This document shows, piece by piece, positions 1-8,738 of a DNA stretch of 64,000 nt; the stretch's first letter is position 1, and each line of letters starts with the position of its first letter. The notes beneath the pieces were generated by a model. That model had not been told where the DNA came from. It searched no databases and was given only the letters and a program-made list of their open reading frames with translations. The translations under genes and the position numbers were made by a program. Source of the DNA: Acidipila sp. (GTDB lineage: Bacteria; Acidobacteriota; Terriglobia; Acidiferrales; UBA7541); assembly GCA_010365215.1 (NCBI GenBank), contig JAAFGT010000005.1, positions 1-64,000 on the forward strand, written 5' to 3'.

Positions 1-149
1 CTTCCGACCTGCTCTGCGGGATCGGGAAGCGCGTTCCACGACACTATGTCCGGTGAGGCAGCGCGACGGCGCAACTTGCGCAGTAAAGATTCTCTAAATT
101 TAAGCCGCGTTGCAAAGGGCAGGTTGCCGGTTTGCTTTCACTTCTGCCG

Positions 150-2642
150 TCACTCGTGACGCAGGGCTACTAGAGGGTCCACTCGCACCGCCCGCCACGC
201 GGGAGCCGCAGTGGAGATAACGGCAATCAATAAGGTGAATACACCCGCAGCGCCATAGATGAGCGGGTCCGCCGGGCTTACCGATACCAGCGCGCTGGCT
301 ACCAGTCGGCCAAGCGCTACGGCGGCCACCGAACCAATTGCCAGCCCCGCCAGTGCGAAAATCAGGCCTTGCCAAATGATCATGCGCAGCACGTCGGCTG
401 ACTGTGCGCCCAGGGTCATGCGGATTCCGATTTCGCTGGTGCGTTGCGCCACGGAATAACCCATCACGCTGTACAGGCCAATCGCCGCCAATAGCAGAGC
501 AACACCACCCAACACGCTGAGCAGGCTGGCGGCAACACGTTGTATAAACAGCGAACCGGAAACGCTCTCCTCGAGCGAAGTGGTGTTAAATACTGGTACC
601 GCCCCGTCCACGGCCTGCACCTGAGTTCGCAACGCCGTGATGGCGCTATCGATCGAGCCGTTGGTGCGCACGTAAAAGGTCAAGCCCATCTCCGGGCGGT
701 AGATTTGCCGTATGGGCACGTAGAAATACGGCGTCGCCGTCTCGTTAAGCCGGTAGATTTTGCTGTCCTGCACCACGCCGACGATGGTGAACCACTTCCC
801 CCAGCCGCGTACCTTGCTGCCCACCGCGATTTGGTGAGGCAGAAAGCGGCGCGTGAATTCCTGATTCACGATCATCACCGGAGTCGAGGCGCGATCGTCG
901 CGCATGTCGAAGTCGCGGCCCTGGAGAAGCGGGATCTTCAGCAGATCGAAATATCCCGGAGCGGCCAGCGTGCGATACAGCTTCATATTTTCGCCGGGCG
1001 AGGGCACGTACCCTTGAATCTCAAGATCTTCCCACGAGCCTGCCGAGACGCTGAGGGGAACGTAATCGGCATAACTGACCGCGGTGACACCGGGCTGGCG
1101 CTCGAGCTGCTCGCGAACGCGGCGGCAAAATGAATCGGCCTGCTGCGCGTCATAACTTGCCGCCGAGAGACTCATGTCCGCCAGCGCTACGTGGCCGGCA
1201 TCGAAGCCGGGAGGGATGCCGCCAGCCACATGAAAACTTTTGATAAAAAGCCCGGCGCCGATCAGCGTTACGACGGCCAGGGCCATTTCCGAGGTCACCA
1301 GGAGACCGCGGAGCTTCTTGGAATGCGCTCCCGATGTTCCGCCTCGGCCGCTTTCCTTCAGTGTTTCGTTGACGTTTTCCCCGGCAACGTGCAGCGCTGG
1401 AGCCAGGCCGGCGAGCACGGCGACAACAACCGCCAGAGCCATGGCGAAGAGAAACACACCGGCGTCGACGGGAGCGGCGGCGAGAGTGGGAATCGTGTCT
1501 TGCGGAACCAGCCAGCGCAGCGAATCGCCCAGCCACGAAGTAATCGCCAAGCCGCCCAGCGAACCCGCAATCGCGATGAGCAGGGACTCGACGAGAAACT
1601 GCTGAATCAATCGCCAACGCGGCGCTCCCAATGCCCGGCGGATGCTGAATTCCTTCTGCCGGGTAATCGCGCGCGCCAGGAGCAGATTGGCTACATTCGC
1701 GCAGACGATGAGCAGCACAACGCCGCAGGCGCCCATCAAGATGCTCAGAGGCGCACGCAGCGAATCCTGAATTCCGTAGTGAGCTTTGGACATGGGCAGC
1801 AAGGTTGCGCTCATGCCTGCGTTGGTGTCGGCGTCAGCCTTGGCCATATATGTGGCGATGGATTGCACTTGGGCGCGCGCCTGCTCGATGGTTACTCCGG
1901 GAGCAAGGCGGGCGAGCACGCGGAACATGCGTGTCTTCCGGTCGCGCAGCATCCAGTCGCCAGTGGAAGTCAACTGGCCGTACATCGTCGCGGGAGTCCA
2001 CATGGAGAGTGCCAGCCCGGGCATGGAGCCGCGAAAAGCCGCCGGCGCAACGCCAATGATGGTGTAGGAATAATGATTGATGCGCACGGTGGCGCCGATT
2101 GCCCCGGGATCCGAGTGGAAGTGGCTGGCCCAATAGGAATGGCTGATTACCACCAGCGGGTGTGCATTCTGCTGTTGGTCGACTTCCGCAGTGGAAAAAA
2201 ATCTGCCCGCCTCGGGTTTAATGCGCAGTACATCGAAAAAATTCCCGGATACGACTTCGCCCCACACCCGCTCCACGCTTTTATCGTTACCTACGGCCAG
2301 GGCGATCGGCTTGCTCACCGACATCGATTCCAGCAGCTTGCAGTTGTCGCGCAGGTCGCGAAAATCCAGGTAAGAAGTGGGCACCCACGCGCCGTCGGGG
2401 GTCAGCGATTCCAGTTCGACGATGCGCTGGGCTTCGCCGGCACCCGGAATGGGGTTCAGCAACACGGAACGCACCCAACTGAAGATATTCGTGCTCGCGC
2501 CGATGCCTATGACGATGGTTAATATCGCTACGGCGGCAAAGCCGGGACTCTTGCGCAGCCATCGCAGCGTATAGCGCAGGTCTTGCAAGAGCGAAGACAC
2601 GGGCGAGTAGATATGCGAAGTCATATGCGAAGCCATGGGCAC
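150..2642 (-). CDS. ADOP-family duplicated ABC permease (MacB/FtsX type)
   Basis: Inner-membrane permease of 830 aa with two MacB-like periplasmic core domains and two FtsX-type membrane regions in one chain. The N-terminal stretch 'DLRYTLRWLRKSPGF' followed by a glycine-rich helix is the usual opening of the acidobacterial duplicated orphan permeases. A first periplasmic domain covers roughly residues 50-280 and three TM helices lie at about 300-420. A second periplasmic domain (about 480-690) and a C-terminal FtsX region ending 'AWRAVRVDPLVALRHE' follow. No ATP-binding gene adjoins it, as is normal for this family, so the substrate is unknown. Candidate starts are the first ATG or Met4. Confidence 0.93.
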   Translation of the reverse strand: MPMASHMTSHIYSPVSSLLQDLRYTLRWLRKSPGFAAVAILTIVIGIGASTNIFSWVRSVLLNPIPGAGEAQRIVELESLTPDGAWVPTSYLDFRDLRDNCKLLESMSVSKPIALAVGNDKSVERVWGEVVSGNFFDVLRIKPEAGRFFSTAEVDQQQNAHPLVVISHSYWASHFHSDPGAIGATVRINHYSYTIIGVAPAAFRGSMPGLALSMWTPATMYGQLTSTGDWMLRDRKTRMFRVLARLAPGVTIEQARAQVQSIATYMAKADADTNAGMSATLLPMSKAHYGIQDSLRAPLSILMGACGVVLLIVCANVANLLLARAITRQKEFSIRRALGAPRWRLIQQFLVESLLIAIAGSLGGLAITSWLGDSLRWLVPQDTIPTLAAAPVDAGVFLFAMALAVVVAVLAGLAPALHVAGENVNETLKESGRGGTSGAHSKKLRGLLVTSEMALAVVTLIGAGLFIKSFHVAGGIPPGFDAGHVALADMSLSAASYDAQQADSFCRRVREQLERQPGVTAVSYADYVPLSVSAGSWEDLEIQGYVPSPGENMKLYRTLAAPGYFDLLKIPLLQGRDFDMRDDRASTPVMIVNQEFTRRFLPHQIAVGSKVRGWGKWFTIVGVVQDSKIYRLNETATPYFYVPIRQIYRPEMGLTFYVRTNGSIDSAITALRTQVQAVDGAVPVFNTTSLEESVSGSLFIQRVAASLLSVLGGVALLLAAIGLYSVMGYSVAQRTSEIGIRMTLGAQSADVLRMIIWQGLIFALAGLAIGSVAAVALGRLVASALVSVSPADPLIYGAAGVFTLLIAVISTAAPAWRAVRVDPLVALRHE

Positions 2643-2946
2643 CCCACGATATGGGAGTTGCAGCTAGAAGGCCACCTGTAACTATAAGCGTAGTAAGCGA
2701 TTGCTGGTTCGCTGCTGTTCGCAAATGGGATTCCATTGTGCGGAACCGGCCACGCGCCCCGCTTATTGCAATCCACAGCGCCAAGCCATGACGGACTCCG
2801 GCCGGTCTTGACCTGGATGCTATACTCTGGCCAACAAAAGACGGGTCGGGCCTTTTTCTGTTTTTTTGGCCGGACGATTTCAAAATTTATGCATTCGTGG
2901 AAACTGTTGCGGCGGTCGGCCGAAGCAGTTTTTACAGGGGAGTTTT
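2643..2946. other. Divergent intergenic region, no gene
   Basis: This 304-bp gap separates the divergent permease and PIN-TRAM genes and must hold both promoters. A TATACT hexamer at 2821-2826 could be a -10 element, but no good -35 lies 16-18 bp upstream. A T-rich run lies at 2851-2868. I see no tRNA, hairpin terminator or small ORF with a ribosome-binding site. Confidence 0.4.
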
Positions 2947-4284
2947 ATGTCTCGTCCTCAAGCCCGAGAGGGGGACATCGGCGCTGCCTCGCCGGAGCGC
3001 CCGCGGCGATCGCATGCATCAAAATCCATCGACCTGGTGAATCTGCATCGGACTTCGGTGCAGGGCGGATGGGACCTTTTTGCCGTGCGGGGCGCGCTGC
3101 TGGCCATGTTCGTCGCCACGTGCGCTTACTTCCAGCCGTTCGGCCTCGACGCTCCGTTGGCGGCGCTGCTAGGCCTGGCCTTGGCCCTGGCCGTTGTACT
3201 TTTCGAAATCCGGCTGGAGCGCGCTACGCTCCAGCGATTGATCGGCGCCTCGCTGGGAGCGATCCTGGGGATTTTTGGCGCCTACCTCTCGACGCTGGTT
3301 CTTTCCCAGACCTCGATCGTCGGAAACGCTCGCTCGTTCCTGGACGTTTCGCTGCTGATTGTCCTGGCCTATGTGGGAATGGTAGTGGGCGCGAGCAAAG
3401 GCGGCCTGCTCAATCTTCAGGCGCTCAGCGTATTTGGCGGTGAACGCAGCACGGAGCGCATTTTCAAAGTGCTGGATACCAGCGTAATTATTGATGGCCG
3501 CGTGGCCGACATCTGCGAAGCGCGCTTTCTCGACGGCACACTGCTGATTCCGCAGTTCGTCCTGCGCGAGCTGCAGATGGTGGCCGACTCTTCCGACTCG
3601 CTCAAACGCCAGCGCGGACGCCGCGGCCTGGAAGTGCTGCAGCGCATCCAGAAAATGTCTGGCATCGACGTGCAGATCGCCGAGGACGACTTCGCCAATG
3701 TTCCCGACGTGGACATGAAGCTGATCGAGATGGCCAAGCTCTACGACGCTAAGATCATCACCAACGATTACAACCTCAATAAAGTGGCTACACTGCAGGG
3801 CCTGGAGATTTTGAACATCAACCAACTGGCTAACGCACTGAAGCCGGTGGTGCTGCCCGGCGAAATCATGCGCGTCTTCATCCTGCGCGAGGGCAAGGAG
3901 TATAACCAGGGCGTGGCCTATCTCGACGACGGCACCATGGTGGTGGTGGATGGGGCGCGGCGCCTGATCAATAAAACCATCGACGTTACCGTTACCAGCG
4001 TGCACCAGACCACGGCGGGGAAAATGATTTTTGGACGTGTGGATGAGCGTGGCTCGCAGTCCAATTCGCCAGCGCATGTGCAGGCGTCATCGTCGTCGAC
4101 CACCGCGCCCTCTACATCACAGGCATCGCCGGCGCTCTCGGGTGACGTCACTTCATCCGTGGAAAACAGTTCTGCGCGCGCTGCAACTGTGGGCGGCGAT
4201 GGGCACGCAGAGGTGCGCGCCTCTGAGTCGCGTTCCGCGAGCCAGCCGCCGCGACCGGTAGTGCCGGAGCCGTCCCGCTCCTGA
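2947..4284 (+). CDS. PIN-TRAM domain membrane protein (YacL-like)
   Basis: A 445-aa membrane-anchored predicted nuclease. The start is the ATG preceded by GGGGAG five bases upstream; longer in-frame versions lack such a site. Hydrophobic helices (about residues 35-150) are followed by a PIN domain opening '[15 protein letters not shown]', with further acidic residues in 'VLRELQ', '[10 protein letters not shown]' and '[10 protein letters not shown]', the expected four-acid metal site. A TRAM RNA-binding domain (about 310-370, '[20 protein letters not shown]') and a low-complexity Ser/Thr/Ala tail follow. It precedes ispD exactly as yacL does in Bacillus. The RNA target is not known. Confidence 0.9.
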   Translation: MSRPQAREGDIGAASPERPRRSHASKSIDLVNLHRTSVQGGWDLFAVRGALLAMFVATCAYFQPFGLDAPLAALLGLALALAVVLFEIRLERATLQRLIGASLGAILGIFGAYLSTLVLSQTSIVGNARSFLDVSLLIVLAYVGMVVGASKGGLLNLQALSVFGGERSTERIFKVLDTSVIIDGRVADICEARFLDGTLLIPQFVLRELQMVADSSDSLKRQRGRRGLEVLQRIQKMSGIDVQIAEDDFANVPDVDMKLIEMAKLYDAKIITNDYNLNKVATLQGLEILNINQLANALKPVVLPGEIMRVFILREGKEYNQGVAYLDDGTMVVVDGARRLINKTIDVTVTSVHQTTAGKMIFGRVDERGSQSNSPAHVQASSSSTTAPSTSQASPALSGDVTSSVENSSARAATVGGDGHAEVRASESRSASQPPRPVVPEPSRS

Positions 4285-4416
4285 AGTTGCCGCGGCGCGA
4301 TCTGTTTAGATCCGACTCAATTGATGAACCTCGGTACTTCTGCTCCTCGAAGCCTGGCTGCGGTGCTTCTTGTTTCGCTGGGCTGCCGGTTGCGGTAGAC
4401 TGCTACCCCCTTGACC

Positions 4417-5145
4417 ATGCGCATCGCTGCCATATTGCCCGCCGCCGGTTTAGGAACACGCATGGGCGCGGAAACGCCCAAGCAGTTCCTGGAGCTGGGC
4501 GGTATTCCGCTGGTAATTTTCACGCTGCGGCGGCTGGCCGCCTGCCCGGCGATTACGCATTTCTTCGTAGCTACGCTGCCGGAAGAGGTAGCTCCCCTGG
4601 AAAAGCGTGTGGGCCAGGAAAAGTTTGGGCGGCCGGTGCGTGTGCTGCGCGGCGGCGCCACGCGCCAGGAGTCGGTGGCCCGCGCGCTGGACGAAGTGAG
4701 TGCGGACACGGAATTCGTGCTGGTGCACGATGCGGTACGGCCATTCGTCACGCGGGAGCAGATTGAGCGGGTGATGGCCGAAGCGCAGGCCTGCGGCGCG
4801 GCCATCCTGGGAATTCCCGCCACGGATACGATCAAGGAAGTGAAGCGCGTGGCGCAGTCGCGCGCCAGCCAAACGGAAGACGTTGCGCTCATCACCGCCA
4901 CCATCCGCCGGGAGCGCATCGTGCTGGCGCAGACGCCGCAAGTATTTCGTGGCTCGCTGCTCAAGGAAGCGTTCGCGCGCGCCGCGGCGGATGGCGCCAC
5001 CGCTTCCGATGAGTCCATGCTGGTGGAGCGCCTGGGCCAGGACGTTCACGTGGTGCACGGCTCCGAACGCAACATCAAGATTACGCGGCCCGCGGATATG
5101 GAGCTGGCGCGATTTTATCTCCAGCAGGAACTTGCGGGAAAATGA
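4417..5145 (+). CDS. ispD: 2-C-methyl-D-erythritol 4-phosphate cytidylyltransferase
   Basis: MEP pathway enzyme that joins CTP and MEP to form CDP-ME in the cytoplasm. The CTP-binding signature 'AAILPAAGLGTRMG' opens the protein; 'VLVHDAVRPFVT' and the C-terminal 'ESMLVERLG...NIKITRPADMELA' are typical of IspD. It has 242 aa from the ATG chosen here, a normal length; a TTG six bases upstream is also possible. The stop overlaps the ispF start (ATGA), implying translational coupling. Confidence 0.96.
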   Translation: MRIAAILPAAGLGTRMGAETPKQFLELGGIPLVIFTLRRLAACPAITHFFVATLPEEVAPLEKRVGQEKFGRPVRVLRGGATRQESVARALDEVSADTEFVLVHDAVRPFVTREQIERVMAEAQACGAAILGIPATDTIKEVKRVAQSRASQTEDVALITATIRRERIVLAQTPQVFRGSLLKEAFARAAADGATASDESMLVERLGQDVHVVHGSERNIKITRPADMELARFYLQQELAGK

Positions 5146-5666
5146 TCCGCACGGGCATCGGTTACGATCTGCACCGCCTGGCCGACGGCCGGAAACTGAT
5201 GATCGGAGGGGTGGCCGTCCCCTTCGACAAAGGGCCGGTGGGACATTCCGACGGCGACGTGCTGGCACATGCTATCTGCGATGCCGTGCTGGGCGCCGCC
5301 GGCCTGGGCGATATCGGTACGCATTTTCCCGACACCGATCCCAAGTGGAAAGGCGCCTCTAGCCTGCGGTTTCTCGAAGTCCTTCCCGCCATGCTGCGAA
5401 AGAAACGCGAGCGTATTGCAAATATCGACGCGGTAGTGATTTGCGAGCGCCCCAAACTGGGTCCGCACTTCCCTGCCATGCGCGACCTTCTGGCGCGGGC
5501 GTTGGGCATTCATCCCGAACAGATCAACTTGAAAGCCAAGACCAATGAAGGTGTAGACGCGGTGGGGCGTGGCGAGGCCATTGCCGCCTACGCAGTGGTC
5601 ACACTGGAATCGACGGCTTCCGTGCAGCGTTCGGCGCGGCGTTCCACGCGCGGCAAATCGCGATGA
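5142..5666 (+). CDS. ispF: 2-C-methyl-D-erythritol 2,4-cyclodiphosphate synthase
   Basis: MEP pathway cyclase converting CDP-ME 2-phosphate to MEcPP with release of CMP. The metal ligands are visible in 'GIGYDLHRL' and 'GHSDGDVLAHAICDAVLGA', and 'DIGTHFPDTDPKWKGASS' is the conserved loop. The family core is about 158 residues; this 174-aa protein has a short basic Ser/Arg tail. It overlaps ispD upstream and the next gene downstream by ATGA junctions, so the three are one translational unit. No ispE is present in the window. Confidence 0.96.
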   Translation: MIRTGIGYDLHRLADGRKLMIGGVAVPFDKGPVGHSDGDVLAHAICDAVLGAAGLGDIGTHFPDTDPKWKGASSLRFLEVLPAMLRKKRERIANIDAVVICERPKLGPHFPAMRDLLARALGIHPEQINLKAKTNEGVDAVGRGEAIAAYAVVTLESTASVQRSARRSTRGKSR

Positions 5667-6337
5667 ATGCCGCGCCATTGGATTCTGATCCAGCGATTCA
5701 TCCAAGAGCCCAGAGTGTGGATCGAGTGTTAGCGGAGGGCGGCACGCCCCATCAGACGAATGATCGGCCGATTGATCGACCGCTGGACCCATCTGTAGAG
5801 GCGCCTGCGGATGTGCCGGAGCCGCGGGGCATCGCCGTTTCCGGCGCACAGATTGCTGCGTTGCTGCGCGAACGCGGCTGGTTAGGCGACGGGACGACGC
5901 CGGAGATCGAAGACTGGTTAGTTGAAGCTGCGGCACTGCTCGGGCCACAGGCAGAGGACCTGGCTGCGCTCGAGGACTTGCTCACGCTGATTTTTCACTA
6001 TGACGCGCAGGGGCTGCTAGCGTGGCCGGCCAGTCACGCGGTAATCGTGCGGGAGAGCGCTCGCGAAGTGCTTCGCGCACTGGGTACGATGGTTCTTGCG
6101 GGCCCGGCATTGGATTCCGGGCGCTACAAGGAAATTGTTGCCGCGCTGCGCACCGGCACTGGAAGCCAGGGACAGAAACTTTTTTATCCCGTGCGGCTGG
6201 CACTGGCAGGGCGCATCGGCGGAGGCGCGCTCGACCGCGTGATTCTGCTGCTGGATGGCGCGGCGACGCTGCCGTTTCGATCGCAAGTAAAAAGCAATCG
6301 CCAGCGCATCCTGGAATTTTGCGCGGCGATGGATTGA
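5663..6337 (+). CDS. Stand-alone GltX anticodon-binding-domain-like protein
   Basis: A 224-aa protein without a catalytic synthetase domain: no HIGH or KMSKS signature and no Rossmann fold. The first 70 residues are Pro/Asp-rich and probably unstructured. The C-terminal part, especially 'GQKLFYPVRLALAGR' and the following 'GGALDRVILLL', closely resembles the end of glutamyl-tRNA synthetase, where the sequence runs K-L-[FM]-x-P-[LV]-R-x-A-L-T-G-R. It sits between ispF and rlmB, the place gltX holds in the Firmicutes cluster. I infer a GltX-derived tRNA-binding remnant or accessory factor; activity is unknown. The start overlaps the ispF stop. Confidence 0.7.
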   Translation: MNAAPLDSDPAIHPRAQSVDRVLAEGGTPHQTNDRPIDRPLDPSVEAPADVPEPRGIAVSGAQIAALLRERGWLGDGTTPEIEDWLVEAAALLGPQAEDLAALEDLLTLIFHYDAQGLLAWPASHAVIVRESAREVLRALGTMVLAGPALDSGRYKEIVAALRTGTGSQGQKLFYPVRLALAGRIGGGALDRVILLLDGAATLPFRSQVKSNRQRILEFCAAMD

Positions 6338-6375
6338 GTCATGGCGGGGTGGCTACCTAGGAGCGCGGCCGCAGA

Positions 6376-7101
6376 ATGGACCGACTAACTGGAATTCACG
6401 CGGTACGCGAAGCCCTCTCCGCGGGGCGCGCACTCGATCGCATTGTCATCGCACGCGGCCGCAAAGGGGACCGCATCGAGGAGATCGTTCGGCTGGCGAA
6501 GGAGCACGGCGTTCCCGTACGCTTCGAAGACCGCGAGCAGGTAGCGCGCCTGGCGGGCCCGGGGGAACACCAAGGCGTGGTGGCGCTGGCCGCGGCGAAG
6601 CAGGCCACGCATCTGCAAGACCTGTTAGCCAGCGGCAAGAAAGGCGGGTTGCTGATCCTGCTCGACGGCGTTGAAGACCCGCGGAACCTGGGCGCCATCA
6701 TCCGCACGGCGCTCGCCGCCGGCGCGATCGGCGTGGTAATCGCCGAACGCCGCGCTGCGGGACTCACCGAGACCGCCGGGCGCGCCGCCGCTGGGGCGCT
6801 CGAACATCTTCCGGTCGCGCGCGTCACCAACCTGGCGCGCACCATGCAGGAATTGAAAGATGCGGGATGGTGGCTGGTGGGTCTTGACGAGCAGGCGACA
6901 AAAAATTATACCGAAGTAGATCTGGCCGGGCAGATCGCCATCGTTCTAGGCGGCGAAGGCAAGGGACTGCACGAGCTGGTGCGCAAGCGCTGCGATTTTC
7001 TGGTCTCGATTCCCACCACCGGCCCGGTGCGCTCGCTCAACGTTTCCGTAGCCGCCGGCATCGTGATCTTCGAAGCTGTCCGGCAGCGGCGGAAACGCTA
7101 G
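6376..7101 (+). CDS. rlmB: 23S rRNA 2'-O-methyltransferase, RlmB/SpoU family
   Basis: SPOUT-class methyltransferase that uses SAM to 2'-O-methylate a guanosine, in RlmB G2251 of 23S rRNA. A substrate-binding N-terminal domain opens 'DRLTGIHAVREAL'. The three SpoU motifs follow: 'LDGVEDPRNLGAIIRTA', 'IAIVLGGEGKGL' and 'SIPTTGPVRSLNVSVAAGI'. Its 241 aa match the family. It lies 38 bp after the GltX-like gene and is convergent with the OsmC-like gene, their stop codons overlapping by two bases. Another SpoU target cannot be excluded. Confidence 0.92.
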   Translation: MDRLTGIHAVREALSAGRALDRIVIARGRKGDRIEEIVRLAKEHGVPVRFEDREQVARLAGPGEHQGVVALAAAKQATHLQDLLASGKKGGLLILLDGVEDPRNLGAIIRTALAAGAIGVVIAERRAAGLTETAGRAAAGALEHLPVARVTNLARTMQELKDAGWWLVGLDEQATKNYTEVDLAGQIAIVLGGEGKGLHELVRKRCDFLVSIPTTGPVRSLNVSVAAGIVIFEAVRQRRKR

Positions 7102-7562
7102 CCTTCTTCTTTAATTTCTGCCGACCAGGTGATGGGAAAGCCACGCTTAATGCTTTGGTGTACAGGGCAGTAGTTCTCGTGGCTGGCCAGGGCACGATCC
7201 GTTTCCGCCCGGCGGCCGGCGGGAATGGTCACCTGGTAGCCCACATGAACGCTATCGATGAGAAACATCTTTCCTTCGGAGCGAATCTTTGCTTCCACAT
7301 GGGCCACGAGATTATTCTCAGTGGGGATCTTGCGCGCTTCCAGCGCGCCGGCAAGCGTGCCCGCCATTCAACCGGCGAGGGCGGCCACCAGGTGGTCGAT
7401 GGTCGTGGGCAGCGGCTCAGCAGGCTCGGCATTATAAAACGCCGCATAGCCGCCGTGCATTCCGAATCGCAGCGGCTGGTCAAATCCCTCGATATGCGCT
7501 TCGCGAAGCGGGCGCTTCTTCTGCTCCAGGCGTATTCGCGCGGTGTGAATGATCTCGGACAA
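7098..7562 (-). CDS. OsmC-family peroxiredoxin, candidate selenoprotein (in-frame TGA = Sec65)
   Basis: OsmC-family proteins are thiol peroxidases that reduce organic hydroperoxides with two cysteines. Here one frame is interrupted by a single TGA (7368-7370). Before it the frame reads 'TTIDHLVAALAG', and after it 'MAGTLAGALEARKIP' through to the second motif 'ASHENYCPVHQSIKRG'. The TGA lies exactly where the family has its peroxidatic Cys (AxxGCxxxT), while the resolving Cys in 'NYCPVH' is kept. Read through, the protein has 154 aa with Sec at 65, a normal OsmC length. I take the TTG at 7562 as start because AGGAG lies six bases upstream. A hairpin lies just after the TGA. The alternative is a point nonsense mutation. 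Confidence 0.75.
7332..7348 (-). promoter_or_regulatory. Candidate bacterial SECIS hairpin
   Basis: Downstream of the TGA on the coding strand, GCGCGCT and AGCGCGC form a perfect 7-bp stem closed by a GGA loop. It begins 19 nt after the TGA. Known bacterial SECIS elements are short hairpins inside the coding region about 16-37 nt after UGA with a G at the start of the apical loop, which this fits. The region is GC-rich, so a chance hairpin is possible. Confidence 0.6.
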
Positions 7563-7617
7563 TTTGGTCTCCTGTGGGTCTGCGCGGTTGCTCCCCGCGA
7601 CAGAAGCTGCCAATTTA

Positions 7618-8139
7618 CTATTTGTCGTAATGAACGAGGGAAAAAACGTCGGAATTGGTAAGTTTTTCGCGTCCGTCAAGAAAAGTCAATTCCACGGCGA
7701 AGGCAGCGCCGGCAACTTCCCCGCCCAGTTGGCGAATCAGTTTTGAGGTGGCCGCGGCCGTGCCCCCGGTGGCGAGCAGATCGTCGCACAACAGCACGCG
7801 CTGTCCCGGCTGCACCGCGTCCTGATGGATTTCCAGCGTGTCGGTGCCATATTCCAGGGCGTAGCTGACGCTGGCGGTTTTCCACGGCAGTTTCTTCGGT
7901 TTGCGCACCGGCACGAATCCTGTGCCGAGCTGGTAGGCTACCGCCGGCGCGAAAATGAATCCGCGCGCCTCAACGCCGGCCACTACGTCAATATTCTTTC
8001 CTTTATAGTGTGCGGCAATTCCGTCGATCACCGTACGCAAACCTTCCGCGTTCTGCAGGAGGGTGGTCAGATCGTAAAACAGGATTCCGGGCTTGGGCCA
8101 GTCCGGCACTTCCCGGATCAACTTCTTGAGATCCATCAT
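7618..8139 (-). CDS. apt: Adenine phosphoribosyltransferase
   Basis: Purine salvage enzyme making AMP from adenine and PRPP in the cytoplasm. The protein opens '[19 protein letters not shown]', a hallmark of Apt. It carries '[19 protein letters not shown]' and the PRPP-binding loop '[16 protein letters not shown]'. At 173 aa it is full length. It lies 55 bp upstream of the OsmC selenoprotein candidate on the same strand and may be co-transcribed with it. Confidence 0.95.
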   Translation of the reverse strand: MMDLKKLIREVPDWPKPGILFYDLTTLLQNAEGLRTVIDGIAAHYKGKNIDVVAGVEARGFIFAPAVAYQLGTGFVPVRKPKKLPWKTASVSYALEYGTDTLEIHQDAVQPGQRVLLCDDLLATGGTAAATSKLIRQLGGEVAGAAFAVELTFLDGREKLTNSDVFSLVHYDK

Positions 8140-8230
8140 TCACCGGCCTCCATCAATGAAAATCAATACGGCAATTTCCGCCTGGCCGGACGCGCACGCT
8201 CGCCTGAGCGCGCCAGAACGGAGCGAAATT

Positions 8231-8524
8231 TCAAGGCTCGTACTCGATGGAAAATCCATCCGTATAACGCGCGACGATCTCGGCCGGTTCCTCGGCGACG
8301 GCGGACACTACGGCTCCGCGCGGGCCCTTCTCGAGATCGTTGTGCAGCGAAGAGAGCTGCTGCTCATCTCCCACAGCATAAACTTCCACGCGCCCGTCGC
8401 GGAGGTTACGCGTGTAGCCAGCCAGTCCCAGCCTTTGCGCCGCGCGTACGGCGAAAAAGCGAAACCCCACGCCCTGCACCGCGCCGGAGACCAGGAAACG
8501 TTTCGCGTTGAGCTCTGTCGCCAC
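8231..8524 (-). CDS. acyP: Acylphosphatase
   Basis: Small cytoplasmic enzyme hydrolysing the carboxyl-phosphate bond of acylphosphates. The 97-aa protein has 'VSGAVQGVGFRFF', with the phosphate-binding Arg in GVGFR, and 'LAGYTRNLRDGRVEVYA', with the catalytic Asn. The start is a GTG with GAGGG six to seven bases upstream. It lies 91 bp before apt on the same strand. Confidence 0.93.
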   Translation of the reverse strand: MATELNAKRFLVSGAVQGVGFRFFAVRAAQRLGLAGYTRNLRDGRVEVYAVGDEQQLSSLHNDLEKGPRGAVVSAVAEEPAEIVARYTDGFSIEYEP

Positions 8525-8583
8525 TTTAAGCCCTCGGCGCGTTGAGGTTACTATCCTTAGGGGGACATTGTAGCAGAGCGCGT

Positions 8584-8601
8584 CTGAGATGATAATCTCA
8601 G
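8584..8601. repeat. Perfect inverted repeat in divergent intergenic region
   Basis: CTGAGAT-gata-ATCTCAG is a perfect 7-bp inverted repeat about 60 bp upstream of acyP (minus) and 170 bp upstream of the PEP-CTERM gene (plus). No T-run follows on either strand, so an operator is likelier than a terminator. No binding protein can be named. Confidence 0.35.
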
Positions 8602-8721
8602 GTTATGGCAATTATGTGCACAAGTTTGCATATTTTTACAATAAGCGCTGGGAACAAACCAAATTCTGCGTTGTAAGTGCTTGAAAATAAAAACTATTTT
8701 AAGTATTTTGGGAGTGAGTAT

Positions 8722-8738
8722 TTGGTATCACATTTGCC
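8722..8738 (+). promoter_or_regulatory. Sigma-54 (-24/-12) type promoter for the PEP-CTERM gene
   Basis: TTGGTATCACATTTGCC has GG at 8724-8725 and GC at 8736-8737, exactly ten bases apart, with TTGC intact at -12 (consensus TGGCAC-N5-TTGC). It lies 34 bp upstream of the ATG, leaving room for an initiation site near 8749 and the ribosome-binding site. The AT-rich stretch at 8615-8710 could hold activator sites. Control of PEP-CTERM genes by RpoN with PrsK/PrsR regulators is known in other bacteria. Confidence 0.6.

Noticed and set aside
1191-2522. 443-aa plus-strand ORF inside the permease gene
   Set aside because: Antisense shadow of the clearly coding 830-aa permease; low-complexity His/Arg/Gln composition and no ribosome-binding site.
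2808-2826. TTGACC ... TATACT as a promoter for the PIN-TRAM gene
   Set aside because: Only 7 bp separate the hexamers, too close for a sigma-70 promoter.
7368-7679. OsmC first half as an independent 103-aa gene starting at 7679
   Set aside because: That start lies inside apt; the TTG at 7562 has an AGGAG at the right distance and the frame continues through the TGA into the rest of the fold.
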